From Ananas comosus (taxonomy: Eukaryota > Streptophyta > Magnoliopsida > Poales > Bromeliaceae), in NCBI RefSeq assembly GCF_001540865.1, contig NC_033634.1:2246729-2310728 (forward strand): 64,000 nucleotides of DNA, in the 5' to 3' direction. Of the stretch, positions 21,801-33,507 are shown piece after piece. A program made the position numbers and the translations under genes. How positions within the stretch are numbered: the first letter of the stretch is position 1; each line of letters opens with the position of its first letter. The notes under the pieces were generated by a model, which was not told the origin of the DNA, searched no databases, and worked only from the letters and a program-made list of their open reading frames with translations.

Positions 21801-24800
21801 TATGAGCGAACCCTGTGCTCGAACATTAAACAGTGGCCAGGACAATTCATTGGCTTAAGGCCAAATTCCTGTTTCTCTATCTGCATTCAAGAAATCAACT
21901 CAAACAAATAGCAGAAACATGATCTAGGAATAAAAGAAGAAAAGCTAGCCATTCTCAACACTAGGATATAAATGATATGTAGAGTTATATACTGATATTA
22001 AAGCATTCTTATATAGATTCTTTCTAGTACAAACCACTGGCTTTTAAAATAAAATGTTACCTCAAAAACAAACATGTTCTCCTTGTAGTTTGCAGCGTGC
22101 CCTGACGTTTCCCATAGTTGCATATTGTAAATGTTTGGTGTCACGACCTGACAAGCAGACAGAACAGGAATACAATGAAGAGAACAGAAACAATTTAATA
22201 CAGTAACAGACCGATTGGTTAGTTAAAAAAAAATAGACCTCTTGATAGCCTCTGTCTCTATTCTGTGCTCTCAAAAAATCTATCAACTTATTATATATTC
22301 TTGCACCATATGGAAGGAAGAAACAGCTCCCTGGACTGCATGATTAAGATAAGAATGTCTTACATGGAGAAGTAGGCCAGCTGGATAAACAAAGAGGAAA
22401 GTCAATAATGCAGGATACCTGAGGGGATGGAAGAAGAAAAGCTCTTGAGCCTGTCCTAATATCCTATGATCATATTTCTTGGCTTCCTCTAGCATACGTT
22501 TGTATTCCTGCAAATTGCAGGACATAAAAATATTTATGGAAAAAAATTGAAGATACTAGTGTAAGAATAATCAGTCTGAGGAATCATATGCATATCAAAC
22601 AAGTTATTGTATCAGCTATAACAAATAAAAAAAAAAGGTATCACGAAAGCGATAACGTGTGTGTGTGTGTGTGTACGAAGTGCGAAGTATAAAAAAAATT
22701 ATACTTCAATGCTACCCATACAGGGTTTTTAAAAGATGTGTGAATATATTAATTATGGGAGAAACCCGACATAGCAAGGATTATTGTAGCATAGTCTTGT
22801 AAAATTGCATCACTAATTTGATATATCATCTTGAATAACAAGAGTTGCACCTTGAGACGTTTTTCATCAGGAAAGGATATCCCATAAACTCTTTGCAAGC
22901 TCTCCCGATCCGCCTTTCCCCTCCAATAAGAGGAAGAAGCCTAACCATATATGTCAATCTCATGTCAATGGCATAAGCAGTAAGTCAAAATAAATAAGAT
23001 TTCAGGCCATAAGAATTACCCTTAAACAAGAAAATGCTTTCACAAATGATGTATTAGGGATATGTGGCCCACGACAAAGGTCAACTAAGGGGCCACACCT
23101 ATACACAGTGATTGTCTTGTCGCTTGGCAAGTCATTAATGATTTCAACCTGCATATCATAACCGAAATTGCAAAATTCAAATATGTACATGCAAGCATGA
23201 GAGGTACTATAACATTGAAATTGGTAAAAGTGGGCTTTAAAGTACAGCCATTTACTTCAGAGAACAAAGACAACTAGCCATGTATCTAAGTACCAAGAAA
23301 GACAAAATGCAAAGTTTCAGAACTGTACGAACAATAAGAATATATTGCCTTAAACTTATTTTCTGCAAAAATTTCAAGAGCTTGCTCCCTTGAAACTTCA
23401 ATGCGCTCAAAAGGTTGCTTTTCCTGCATTAAGTTTGACATGATAAACAATTAGTTAGTAGTACAGAGTATATAATCATAACATCTGTCACGGAGTTTGC
23501 TACTGCATAATCTTTATAGAAGAGCGATCAAAAATAGCCAAATAAGAACCCAGGTTTGTTTGTCATTCTGTTAGAACAAATAAAATATAGAAGTATTATT
23601 ATCGCGACCTCTTACATATTAGATTGATAGTTGAGGCTATTACAGAGGCCGAGCCACTAAAATTTTCAAGCGTCTGTAGCAATCTAACAACTTGTACAAC
23701 TAAGAGAAATAGGAAAAGAAAGAATACAACTTACTGCAACTGCCTTTTTAGCCTGAGATTCTATGCGACTAAAATGCTCCTCATTCAATGTGATATCATT
23801 GTAGAATGCATCATAGTAGAAACCCTGGTACAAATACAATAGTACACCATAACCAAAAAAAGAACAAGGTTAACATAAATTTTGACCATAAATAACATAA
23901 GAATATCTTCTGTCTATACTTATTACATTTATGATAAGTGATAGCCTTTCCATGTAGCAACTAAACAAAGTATGAGTCATTGCACTAATTATTAAATGAA
24001 ATCAACAAGTCGTATAGTTAAGTAAACAATTTAATGAAATTTGTCATTAAAAATAAATTAAATTAGTTGTTGGTTCATGCTATTCAACCCTATATCATGT
24101 TGTCTTATTTCAGCAATTGTCAGATTAGACACTCAGATAAACTCCAGAATTTAATAATCACCATCATCAAAGGAAAAATAGGAAAGAGAGAAAGTGAGTG
24201 AAAATGCCAGCATGCAACATTCTTGAAGAACTTACCTCCCCTCTAGTAGTGCACGGCCCAATACACAGTTTGCATCCATACTCCAATTCAACAGACTGAC
24301 ATTTCGAGGAAATGTAAAACTTAGTTAGAATTGCATAGTCAAAAATGCAGATGGTTTCGAAATCTGACCGCTAATATAGGAAAAATGTAGTGGAGAATAA
24401 AAACAACTTCTCTAAACGTGTTCAAAGGTGACAGAAAAAACATGTTTGAGGGGACCGGCATGTCAATCTGGAAAGTACCTCCCCAAGGATGTGAGCGCTG
24501 GAATGCCAGAAGGTGTCTCGTCCTTCATTGCTATCAAACTTGAACAGTTTCAGTTCACAATCGCCTTCTAAGGGACGAGTCATATCCCATAATGTTCCGT
24601 CAACCTTAAACCCAAGGAAAACCCACAAACTTTTACAAGTGATAAAATTATTGGACTAGAACAGTAGGAGATGTGAGTTATGGGCATAAATAAGATAGAT
24701 ATACAAATCAGACACATCATACTAATAGATACTATAACAGAAACCAAAGTATTAATGCCCACCATTTAATACACCTTCCCAAATGGTGAGATGGTATAAC

Positions 24801-25674
24801 GAAAAATATTCTTACCTGAGCAATTAGAGCACTAGCAGCCAAACCACTAGATATCTCCTTCGCAATGTCCATGGGAGATGTTATCCACTTTTTACCCTCC
24901 TTTACTGCCCCATCAGGCAATGTTATCCTACGAATCAGTGACCATAACCCCAAATTAGTGTTATGTAATCTAGGAGCTTAACACTTTACAAAGTGATGAC
25001 AACAGCTTTAGTCAAGGAACTTTGGTCGTGGAATGGGAATTTAAATGACAAAAGTAATCCCCAATTCTGAGTCAGTCCTAGAAGTCCGGAATTGAATCTT
25101 ATTCAACCGTCGAACATCAATAATTCGTTCCATTTCCAATTCCAGTTGCTAACCCCACAAAACAAACGGAACTGGTCACTCCCACTGCAGTTCCAACTCA
25201 TTACAAATCCTTCTACAGTTCCAATCCACCAACCAGTGAACTATAACCACGCACTCTCAAGTCTACTAATTTAAGCACACCAATCACCACCATCCTCATT
25301 CATACCACAAAATTCCTAAAATACTTACTTAAATTGTCTCTTTTCCTCACCGATCACTGCTTACTGGCAAATAGTAAATCACGAAATGGCCCTTACTTGA
25401 TGGGATCTCCGCCGATGCTCTGGCGCTCGGCGGCCTGCTTGGCCTGGATCGCCTCGAAGAGGCGGATGCGCTTCTGGATGACGGCGTCGAGGTATGCCTC
25501 ATCCCTGCAGCTCGCCGGCGCCGGCGCAGCGGCGGCGTGGTTGTCGCCCATGGCGGAGGTCGCTAGGGATCGGGAGGAGGAGAGGAGGCGTAGAGCGAGA
25601 AAGGGAAGAGGAGGAGGGGAGGAGGAGAAGGAGAAGCGTAGAACGGGGAGGGCCCGGCGAAGGCAATATAGCAT
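16131..25674 (-). CDS. Threonine--tRNA ligase, probably dual cytosolic/mitochondrial
   Basis: Charges tRNA-Thr with threonine. Exons: 25674-25397, 24927-24816, 24604-24479, 24295-24236, 23824-23735, 23423-23349, 23148-23020, 22940-22851, 22507-22419, 22335-22239, 22147-22061, 21880-21796, 21573-21479, 21341-21309, 20890-20804, 20362-20270, 19685-19593, 19512-19291, 17307-17236, 16884-16813, then a last exon at 16595-16500 or 16226-16131. Either gives 726 residues in frame. Domains: TGS (about 94-160), editing domain with HSSAH (164-168), catalytic core with MNCPGH (422-427) and the motif-3 segment from [11 protein letters not shown] (about 596-606), then anticodon-binding domain ending RDKADH-VMS. 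Two starts: ATG 25674 adds an Arg/Ser-rich, acid-free presequence ([15 protein letters not shown]), fitting mitochondrial import; ATG 25551 (MGDNHAAAA) would give a 685-residue cytosolic form. Intron 6 starts with GC instead of GT. Dual targeting is inferred from this layout and known plant practice. Confidence 0.93.
16245..16610 (-). repeat. Tandem duplication, proximal copy carrying a terminal exon
   Basis: The exon here (16595-16500) encodes [20 protein letters not shown] and ends AAAYK-stop. It differs from the distal copy at the first residue (Leu for Val) and near the end (FKEV for YKEE). Splice acceptor, frame and stop are intact, so it could serve as the last exon of the synthetase transcript. 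Confidence 0.85.
16640..16735 (-). pseudogene. Third, degenerate copy of the terminal exon
   Basis: On the minus strand this reads [15 protein letters not shown] in one frame, clearly the same exon as the two intact copies. The best acceptor (TTAG at 16719-16716) would put it out of frame, and similarity stops after AMS with no proper end. It lies nearest to the preceding exon (16884-16813), so splicing must skip it for a full-length product. Confidence 0.7.
16768..16798. repeat. GA microsatellite
   Basis: Uninterrupted (GA)n run inside the intron just upstream, in the transcribed direction, of the terminal-exon copies. Confidence 0.8.
17397..17550. mobile_element. Truncated MITE (GGCTGG family) next to TA repeat
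   Basis: One half of the family seen at 49888-50149: 'ccggctactatgctattaatagcatgaagcacttggtgct' then 'cgttagatcatactattcaaccaacca', breaking off in a (TA)n run at about 17512-17544. It lies in the ~1.98-kb intron of the threonyl-tRNA synthetase gene between 17308 and 19290. Confidence 0.6.
17657..17910. mobile_element. MITE, GGGCTACTGTG family
   Basis: About 250-bp foldback: left 'gggctactgtgctattagaa', right 'taataacacagtagtct'. The inner arms 'ctaactatccatcaaatgtg' and 'caaaattgatgaatagttag' also pair, and the centre is a near palindrome of 'gagaagagaaattgg'. An N sits at 17656, just left. A second member is at 55878-56130. Confidence 0.75.
17934..18179. mobile_element. MITE with ~50-bp terminal inverted repeats
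   Basis: The left end GTTGAGCTAGAATACTATTA continues as ATAGTTTTTGCCCCC TTTTGCTATCAA. The right end reverse complement is GTTGGGCTAGAATACTATTA continuing ATAGTATTTGCCCCC TTTTGCTATCAA. That is about 50 bp with few mismatches, in an element of about 246 bp. It is flanked by (GA)n on the left and (CT)n/(GA)n on the right, with no ORF. A relative lies at 49632-49858. Confidence 0.8.
18216..18750. mobile_element. ~535-bp MITE, CTACTATACT family
   Basis: Bounded by inverted ends CTACTATACTCTTACG and (right, reverse complement) CTACTATACTCTTATGAG. It shares its interior with the element at 49088-49615 ('gatccttcaatt.aagatcgga', 'catcacgtgggcataaaatgaac', 'cgattcggaagctctatcatcgaaaa'). No ORF. Confidence 0.75.
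18759..18884. repeat. CA/GA compound microsatellites with a gap base
   Basis: (CA)n then (GA)n to about 18834, a short unique stretch with an N at 18852, then a second (GA)n. Length and assembly are likely uncertain here. Confidence 0.8.
18891..18940. mobile_element. Minimal palindrome: perfect 20-bp inverted repeat
   Basis: Arms TTGTGTGCTATTAGGAGCAC (18891-18910) and their exact reverse complement (18921-18940) surround a 10-base loop AGAGGCCTCC. The arm resembles the ends of the local MITE families ('gtgctcctaat.gcaca'), so this looks like an element reduced to its ends. A (GA)n lies left and a (TA)n (about 18948-18974) right. Confidence 0.8.
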
Positions 25675-25860
25675 AAGAGAGAGGGAGCGTCGATGGCGAG
25701 GGAGGGAGCGAGTGGCGGCGCGCTTCCCTTTTCGCGATGGGTGAGGAAGAGAGGGAGATTGCGAAGCGGGTCGACGAGGGCTTAGGGTGTGGTTTTTGGG
25801 GGTAAAAATGGTGTCGCTGGTTTTGGTCCACCACCTCATCTGTAGACCTGTGGACCATGT
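25675..25860 (-). promoter_or_regulatory. 5' leader and promoter region of the threonyl-tRNA synthetase gene
   Basis: Pyrimidine-rich on the coding strand ('tccctccctcgccatcgac', 'ctctctctta') and GC-rich compared with the AT-rich DNA beyond 25900. The reading frame stays open upstream to 25839, but the protein-like presequence starts at the ATG at 25674. Confidence 0.4.
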
Positions 25861-25899
25861 CTACCGGGTTTAAGGCTCGATGCGCCGGATACCTATTGC

Positions 25900-27540
25900 G
25901 TGCCTCCCACGCAGTTCCAGCGGAATTTTATAATATTTCAAAACTATTATATTAGTTTATATTTAGAGTGACAAATTTAATAACTAATTTAAGGGAGTCA
26001 TTTGAATTAGAAATTTGCTGAGAATTTATATGATAATATTTATTAACGGACTGTTGATGATTTTCGACAAGTGTGAAAATAAGAATATTTTCTAACTCAT
26101 GATCGTTTAGTATTTCTACCATTTAAGAATTTAAAATAATTTTACTAATTTACTAATATTTTTTACAACTATTCAATTTGAGTTAAATAGTAAATTAAAA
26201 ATTTTTAATAATAATTAAAATATTATAAACCGTTAATGAAATAGATCTTTATAATGTATATATATGACGTTAGAGTTTATTAAGAAGAAGATATATTAAA
26301 TAAGAATATATTAGTTGCTGTTTATTTTTTTTAAAGTTTTTTTAAAAAAATAATTTTATAATTTTCGAAATGCCTGAATGTGACGGGTGAATTCACAGAG
26401 TTAAATGGAAGGCAAATAGCTTGTACGGTCCACGGCTGACGCGGTAGACAATGTTCACGCCGTAATTTCTCCCAAAAAAAAAAAAAAAAAAACCCTGTTG
26501 GGTAGTCCGCGCTTTCATTAATATTCACGTATGTTGCTGTGGTTACCATTTTGTGACTCTATTTGTCTCGTGCATCTATTGTCACACAGAACACATGTAA
26601 TCACAACTCTTTTTCTGTATAAAAAGCCGTTTAGTCGAATTATCGCATTAATGTGATTCTTGGATTTTAACTGATAAAGTTCTTCGAGATCCGACTTTTC
26701 GTCTGCTGTTGAACTTCTCTATTTATGTGCAAATCCTTAAACTCATTAGATCAATAAGTACTAATAACTTGTGAAGTTAAAATCATCTGCTGAAAATATT
26801 TAAGTTCAAATTTTAGTATTTGAGTCTACAGTTTTTAGATTTTCCATCATAATCTCTTTTTTATTAGATGGTAGGGTTATTAGGATATCACAAATTCACA
26901 GTATCTTTCTGGTTGGTTGTTGAAATAAGTTGTGTGCTGAAAAATAGTCGCGTCTTTATGACAACAATCTTTGTCATCTCCATTGGATATATAATCGTTT
27001 CAAAATTGATAACTCATTTTATCGATTCACCGTATGTTTCTGCTTTTCATTAAGCTCTTACTTCTGCAGCAAGTGTTGGGCAACTCGCTAACTCTTGCGG
27101 TTATTTTAAAGAGAAATTTGCATCAATTATAGCAGCAAAGCGCGAAGGTTTCTTATTTGGTTTCTGTACAGATCATTGAACCAGGATTCTACTTGTGCTC
27201 CATGCAATCATGCTTGGTTTTGCTCATTTTATGTTCTTGCGCAAGCATACCTAAAACACTGCCGAGAATTAGAGAGTGAGATTGCAAGAAGTAAGTAGAG
27301 AATATCATTTACTGAAAACTGTGTGTGGAGTAGCACTAATGATTCTGCATTCTAAATGAGGATAACTTATTTGTCTAGCTACTTTATTGGTTCTTCATTT
27401 CTCCAGAATAAAGTGGCTCCGATTAACTGGACCTGATCTTTTATCCTCTGTGTGTTATTTGTGTTTGGCTTCGACCTGGCATGTGATATCAAAAGAAACA
27501 AACTATAGATTTCGNTGGTGCAATATGCAATAGGGAATAA
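25900..27540. other. Intergenic DNA without recognised gene
   Basis: AT-rich to about 26460, a poly-A run at 26475-26491, then a more balanced stretch (26500-27500) with no open frame above about 60 codons matching a known family. An N lies at 27515. The balanced stretch could hold a noncoding transcript or old gene remains, but I see nothing specific. Confidence 0.4.
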
Positions 27541-27545
27541 GAGTG

Positions 27546-27548
<3 letters not shown>

Positions 27549-27581
<33 letters not shown>

Positions 27582-27842
27582 TGAAGTTCGAGTGTATATA
27601 ATGTTGGAGAATGAAAGGAGAGGATGGTGTGGTATATGTTTACTTCATATGAGAGAGAGAGAGAGAGAGAGAGATCAAGAGAGGTATATCTACTACACTA
27701 TAATAAATTATGTGTATAGAGGGGATCGAGCATGGTTTGAGGAGATGGAAGAGGGGAATATATAAAAGAAAAAAAGAAAAAAAGAAAAAAAAAAAACAAG
27801 GAGAGGTGAGGGGAACGTGGGTGCTGTTTTTAGTGTTTCCCA

Positions 27843-27884
<42 letters not shown>

Positions 27885-28076
27885 TCTTCTTCTTTTTTTG
27901 GGGTTTTTTTTTTTAAATAAAAACTTTGTTTTAAACCCAAGACAACTCGAGAGCCCAACCCATCCTAAACAAATGCTAGAGATGGGGCTTGCCCCGAGGA
28001 GCTTTTGATTCCTTCTTTGTGGCCACATTTTTTTTTGGTTTTAATTGGTTTTAGAGAGAGAGAGAGAGAGAGAGAG
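27549..28076. repeat. Cluster of GA/CT microsatellites
   Basis: Four separate runs: (GA)n at about 27550-27576 and 27651-27674, (CT)n(CTT)n at about 27847-27894, and (GA)n at about 28052-28076. Poly-A and poly-T runs lie between. The open frames here are low-complexity Ser/Leu or Arg/Glu repeats and are not genes. Confidence 0.8.
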
Positions 28077-28139
28077 GTTTTGTTTTGACTTTTGATCTTA
28101 TTAGGTGAGTCTATGGAGAGAATTATACATAGCTTATCA

Positions 28140-28430
28140 TTATTATAATTTCTTTTATATTTAGCTCCTTAAAAAAAAAATTATAAATAATTCTAACAAA
28201 TTTATATTTGCATATATCTTCTTGCTACGCTAGTGCCATGTTAGCAATTCTATGTTGAATACAGTGATTGAATCACCGTATACATATTTACATTTTAGTC
28301 TTTTTTTAACTTACAAGTAATAAAAAATACAAAATAAATACGATAATTCAATCATCATATTTAAATATGGTGATTGAATCACAAATATATATTTTTTAGG
28401 ACTAATTAAAAAAAAAAACAAAAAACAAAA
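28140..28430. repeat. Degenerate foldback-type repeat, related to 1868-2270
   Basis: Shares 'ttataaataattctaacaaa' / 'tttatatttg', 'tgttgaatacagtgattgaa' and 'tcaccgta' motifs with the repeat near 2 kb, again ending in poly-A. From 28430 to 30030 the DNA is AT-rich with a (TA)n(CATA)n stretch near 29140-29190, an N at 29619 and an (AAG)n run at 29909-29936; no gene seen. Confidence 0.4.
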
Positions 28431-30032
28431 AAAAAGCCCAATTATTAGGCCCAATTATTAAGATCATACTCACGTATATTGCACTTAAAAAGTGAGTGCA
28501 AATTTAATATTTTATTTATACAAGGATTAATATTTTTTTTCACTAGTGCTATTAATTCTCTCTCTTTTTAATATTAAAGATTCTAAACAATTTTTTTCCT
28601 CCTGAATTAGTTAGTGTAAAATTGATAACCTGCTTTTCGAAATACAAATAGCATTTTCTAGTGAAATAGTTGCCCACAGAATAAGTTTATTAAATTCAAT
28701 CAAATTTAATGCATATATGTAAAGACCAATTAAATTTAAAATATCTGTTATATATCAATAATATTTTTCTTATTGTGCCACTATATATTACTGCCTTTAT
28801 AATGTTCTTTTTTTTTTTGTTATATAAATTTTAGTCTTTTTATAATTTCAATGTTTTACACAGCTTATGTATAATGATTGAGATCCCAATATTTTCTTAC
28901 AAAGAATTCAAATTAAAAAGTCTCTATGCCTTTTCTTTTTCTAATTAATATGCTCTTGATTTCGCTTCCAATATTTATGCTTGAGAAGAATATCCTCATT
29001 TTTTTTAATTTAAAAAATAAAAGAAAAAAACTTGAAATAAAATAAATAAAAAAATTTAAACAAATTGGGTCGAAAATAATGGAGGAGTGAACCAAGCTAT
29101 AAACAGCTGTTATAGGTGGAGAATTAATGTTTTCATATTATATATATATACATACGCGTATATACATATATAAATACACACATACATGTAGAATTTTAAA
29201 TCCTATTGATTATGAGATCTTAGCAAATTAAACCTCTAGTTTGATAAATATATATAGCCCTAAACTAATTGTTAACACTAATTAATTTTGGATCGTTTTC
29301 TACCAAATTGATTAGTCTTTTAAATAATATAAAATCTTTTTTGCCATTATCTCTGCTAATATGTTTTTTTTAGGCAAAACAAGGGAGAAAAAATAAAATA
29401 AATTAGAGAATAATAATAATAAAAAAGCCTTGAGCCTTCCTTTAATTTGCGAGTTCCCACAATCAAGTTGCTAAATTATTATTATTTTTTCTTTCTTTTT
29501 TATCCCAAACTTGTCGACATTATAAATCTTAATTATCAAAAGCATTTAGAATAATAATCCCTTTTTTTAATCTTAAACGCCATTTTGTCGGTCTTTGACC
29601 ACAAAACCCTAGTTGGTCNCTAATTTCTGATATTTCTAATCAATTTCATTGGAGACAACACTAAAAATCAAAATTATCAATTCCTTGCAAAAAAAAAGAA
29701 AAGAAAAGAAAAAAAGTGAGCACACATTTGAATATGTTAAGAATATAAAATACTTTTGAGGGTTGTGTGTGCAAAAATTTCATTATATTGTTAGCTGTGG
29801 TGCAGTAACTACAAAATATATTTGACTATAACGTATACTCTTTTTTTTGAATACAAAAAAAGCAACAATCAATGCTCTACTTTGGCCATTAAAAACCACA
29901 AATAATAAAAGAAGAAGAAGAAGAAGAAGAAGAAGAGCCCCTCTCCACCTCCACCAATACACATTGTTTCCATAATTCAAAGAAACCAAAACCAATTACA
30001 CAACACAAAACTTCCCATTTTTGGATTAACTC

Positions 30033-32944
30033 ATGAATTCCTCTCTCTCTCTTTCAATCCTTCTCATCTTTGTTTCCATCCTTTTGATCCCTTCTTTGGC
30101 TTCTGGGCTTCACAATGCACCCAGATCAGGTTAAAAAGAAAAAAAAATGGATTTTTTATCTGTTTTCTGAACTGGGTTCTGGTTGTTGAATTGAATTATG
30201 ATAAAAAAAAAGCATGTTTTGATTAAAAAGGTGCGATTTTTATGCTGTTTCTTATGTGGGTTTTTGCAGGTGGGGGAGGAGGAGGAGGAGGAGAAGATCA
30301 TGTTGTTGTACCATTGAGGAGATCTGTTGTTGGGGCTTCTGAGGGGAACACATCTTTCGTTTTGGCCGCGGAGAGGACGCAGAGGAAGGACCCTTTGAAT
30401 GGATTCAGAGATTACACTGGGGGTTGGAATATAAGCAATCAGCATTATTGGACTGTGAGCTCCTCCTACATTCCCTTCATTCTTTTTCTCCTTTTGACCC
30501 TGCTGTAGGATATAGTGCCGTTTCATAAAGTATTGTCTGAGTTGTACTTTCAGAAGAAGCATTATATTAAAATCTCTTTAGTAGATTCTCTTCGTAGTAG
30601 AAGCATGCGCGCCAAATTGGAGCATCTGCTTTTGTGCTTTAGGCTCTATTTGTGATTGCAGGAAAATCATGTTTCGCACGATGAAGAAATACATGTTTGA
30701 GAAATGACTAATGCTGAAAGCGGGAGCTTCTGCTTTAGATGACTTTCAGTACCAAATGAGCCCTTAGAATCTTACTTTTGCTGGAGGTACTGTTGCTGAA
30801 AGCAGTAAGAGTAGCAGGGCCAAACAGGCCTCTTAAGGTTTTATTGCAGTCTGCTGGTCTGCAATTGATGCTCAATCTTTAGTGGTCTTGTTGCAGTCTG
30901 TCAGTTTTACTGCCGCCCCGCTCTTTGCCGTCGCCGCGGTTTGGTTTATCGGCTTCGGACTAGTCTTATTCTTCGTCTGTTGCTGTTTCTGCTGCTGCCC
31001 GGGCCGGAGTTACTCGTACTCTCGCGCAGCCTATGCCCTCTCTCTTATGCTCCTCATTCTCTTCACAGCTGCTGCAGTGTATACATCACATTTCACCTCT
31101 ATTTGTTCTTGATTAATTTACATCTTCTCGCACTTTGATCAAAGATGACCTGTTGATTGTTGTTCAAATTGTGATGCATCTAGCATTGGGTGCATTGTTT
31201 TGTACAATGGTCAGGGCAAATTTCATGACACCACATCATCCACATTGAACTACGTAATCGGACAGGCGGACATCACGGTTGCCAACCTTAGGAATTTCTC
31301 CAGCTATCTGGCGACCGCCAAGACCTCCGGCGTGCGCCAGATTTTTCTTCCTTCTACTGTCCAGACTAAGATCGACGAGGTCGTGGTGAAGGTTAATGCT
31401 TCTGCGAATGAGCTCGCTTCTCGCACGTCGAACAATTCCGGCAAATTCCAGAATGGATTGGATACCGTGTACGCGAATCCGCTCGTTGGTCCTAAACCCG
31501 GGTTCTCGATGCTCAGACATCGACTCATTTCGGTCTCTATGTTGTTTTTCGCAGGCGATTGGCTTTGATTATTGTTGCAGCTGTGATGCTCCTCCTATCA
31601 TTTCTCGGATTTCGTTAGCACATATTTCTTTTCTAACATCTAATTTTTGCATCACTTTGGTTAAGCTTTGTTGATTTATATATATGTTTTTGCAGTGCTT
31701 TCCATACTTGGACTACAATGCCTTGTTTACATGTGAGTACATACAGTGTGGATTGCGTTTCCGCTGCCGTCGACGTCTTTTTTGCTTTTTCTCATTAGGT
31801 TTTGGTTCGCGAAATTCGCAGTTTAGTGCTTCTCGGATGGATTCTAATCGCGGGGACACTCATCTTGTGTGGCATTTTTCTCCTTTTGCATAAGTAAGTT
31901 GATTGCAATTCCCCTGCAATTACTATATCGCGAAATCGACAGTATTGTCCATATATGAAATGAACATCCATGCTTAAACTCGAAGTGAATTTTGTTTTAC
32001 ATTTCATGTACATTGCTTAGTTTGGTAGGATCATTTGATCGGAATGAAATTTTCAGTGTTGTGGCGGATGCGTGCGTCGCGATGGACGAATGGGTCCTTC
32101 ACCCCCACGAACATACCGCACTCGACGATATCCTTCCCTGTGTCGATGCTGCCACCATGAATGAGTCGCTAAACCAAAGCAAGCAAGTCGCCTACAGTCT
32201 CATAAGCGTCGTAAATAACGTAATCACGAACATCTCCAATGTCGACTACCCACCTCAACTCGCCCCGCTCTACTACAACCAATCCGGACCGCCAGTGCCT
32301 GTGCTCTGCAATCCGTATATGCCGGATATGAGCAGCCGCACGTGTGCCGCTGGGGAGGTCGGCTTCGACAGTGCGCCACAGGTACTCGAAACAAGTCTTA
32401 GTTGTGGCATCAGAAAGTTTATAAGCATAACATCCAATAATTCTATTTGCGTATCGGTTTACATATTCATTTAGTCAAGTAATTGGTTCTTAGAATCATC
32501 TGAACTCAGAAAATTTGTCCGCAATAACTTGTGCAGGCATGGCGGAGCTACGTATGCAGCGCATCAGTCGTCTCCGGATCTGAAACCTGCAGCAGCGTGG
32601 GCCGCCTCACTCCGACGCTATACAACCAAATGACGGGAGTGGCAAACGTGAGCTACGGTTTGCACCACTACGGGCCGATCTTTGCAGATTTAGCCAATTG
32701 TAAGTTCGTGCGGGAGGCGTTCAGATCGATAAGCGAGAACAACTGCCCGGGCTTAGGCCGGTACAGCAGCCAAGTTTACGTAGGACTGGTGATCGTCTCG
32801 GCTGCAGTGATGCTTTCTCTGATCCTTTGGGTCGTCTACGGGCGAGAGAGGCGGCATCGGAAGCACAGCAAGCAGCAGCAGTTCATCGCGCGATCGGACC
32901 AGCATTTTGTTCAAGAGAAACCACTGCTAAGAAGTCCAAGGTGA
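30033..32944 (+). CDS. Polytopic plant membrane protein (DDB_G0292058-like family)
   Basis: Predicted integral membrane protein of 549 residues. Exons 30033-30129, 30270-30454, 30897-31078, 31184-31468, 31555-31613, 31696-31732, 31822-31893, 32057-32381 and 32537-32944 sum to 1650 bases and join in frame. The N-terminus is a signal peptide (LLIFVSILLIPSLASG). Hydrophobic segments follow: two adjacent ones (AAPLFAVAAVWFIGFGLVLF, then a Cys-rich FFVCCCFCCCPG and ALSLMLLILFTAAAVIGCIV), two or three central ones (ALIIVAAVMLLLSFLGF; LVLLGWILIAGTLILCGIFL), and one near the C-terminus (VGLVIVSAAVMLSLILWVVYG) before a basic tail. Between the last two is a large loop with conserved cysteines and N-glycosylation sites (NESLNQS, NISNVDY, NVSYG). 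A conserved AMDEW-HP--HTALDDILPC motif marks the family, found in plants and Dictyostelium and described only as transmembrane proteins. The fold recalls Tweety-type proteins, but function is unknown. Confidence 0.88.
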
Positions 32945-33507
32945 TAGATACGCACCATCTTTGTAGTTCTTTTCCTATTTGATGCCGATCACGAGTTAGT
33001 AGTCTATTAATAAGAATATACTAGTGTCTGACATGCTGTTAATCCTGGTGGGTAAATAAATTGGTGACAAACTTATCTTCCTAAATTCAAAATATTTGAT
33101 ACTTCTAAAACGCTATAGATCGACAAAATGAGTAATGCTCCGCTCCGTAAACACAGCTCAGTGTTTTTTTTAAGAGAAAATAAAAGTAAAACACAAGAAA
33201 TGGCAAAGCCCAGGAGAAACCTGGAACTAAGTTAACGGCTAGTTTAGGACGGAAAAAAATGTGGAAGAAACGTGAAGAAGGAACATAAGCCAGATGACGG
33301 AACGGGGAGACCTAGGATGTAGAAGATCATAACATGAGCGATTCGGCAGATTTGGATTCCTATATGTATCGACTCATATGGTACTTCATTGTACGGTTCA
33401 TATAAGATCCATCTGTCTAGATATCATCACATAGACGCTTAATAAAAATGATCTTGAACTACAGCATCTGACAATATATGTATTACAATAAAGAAGGAGG
33501 ATTTTCA

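Noticed and set aside
31236..31520. Minus-strand frames opposite the membrane-protein exon
   Set aside because: Shadows of the coding exon 31184-31468.
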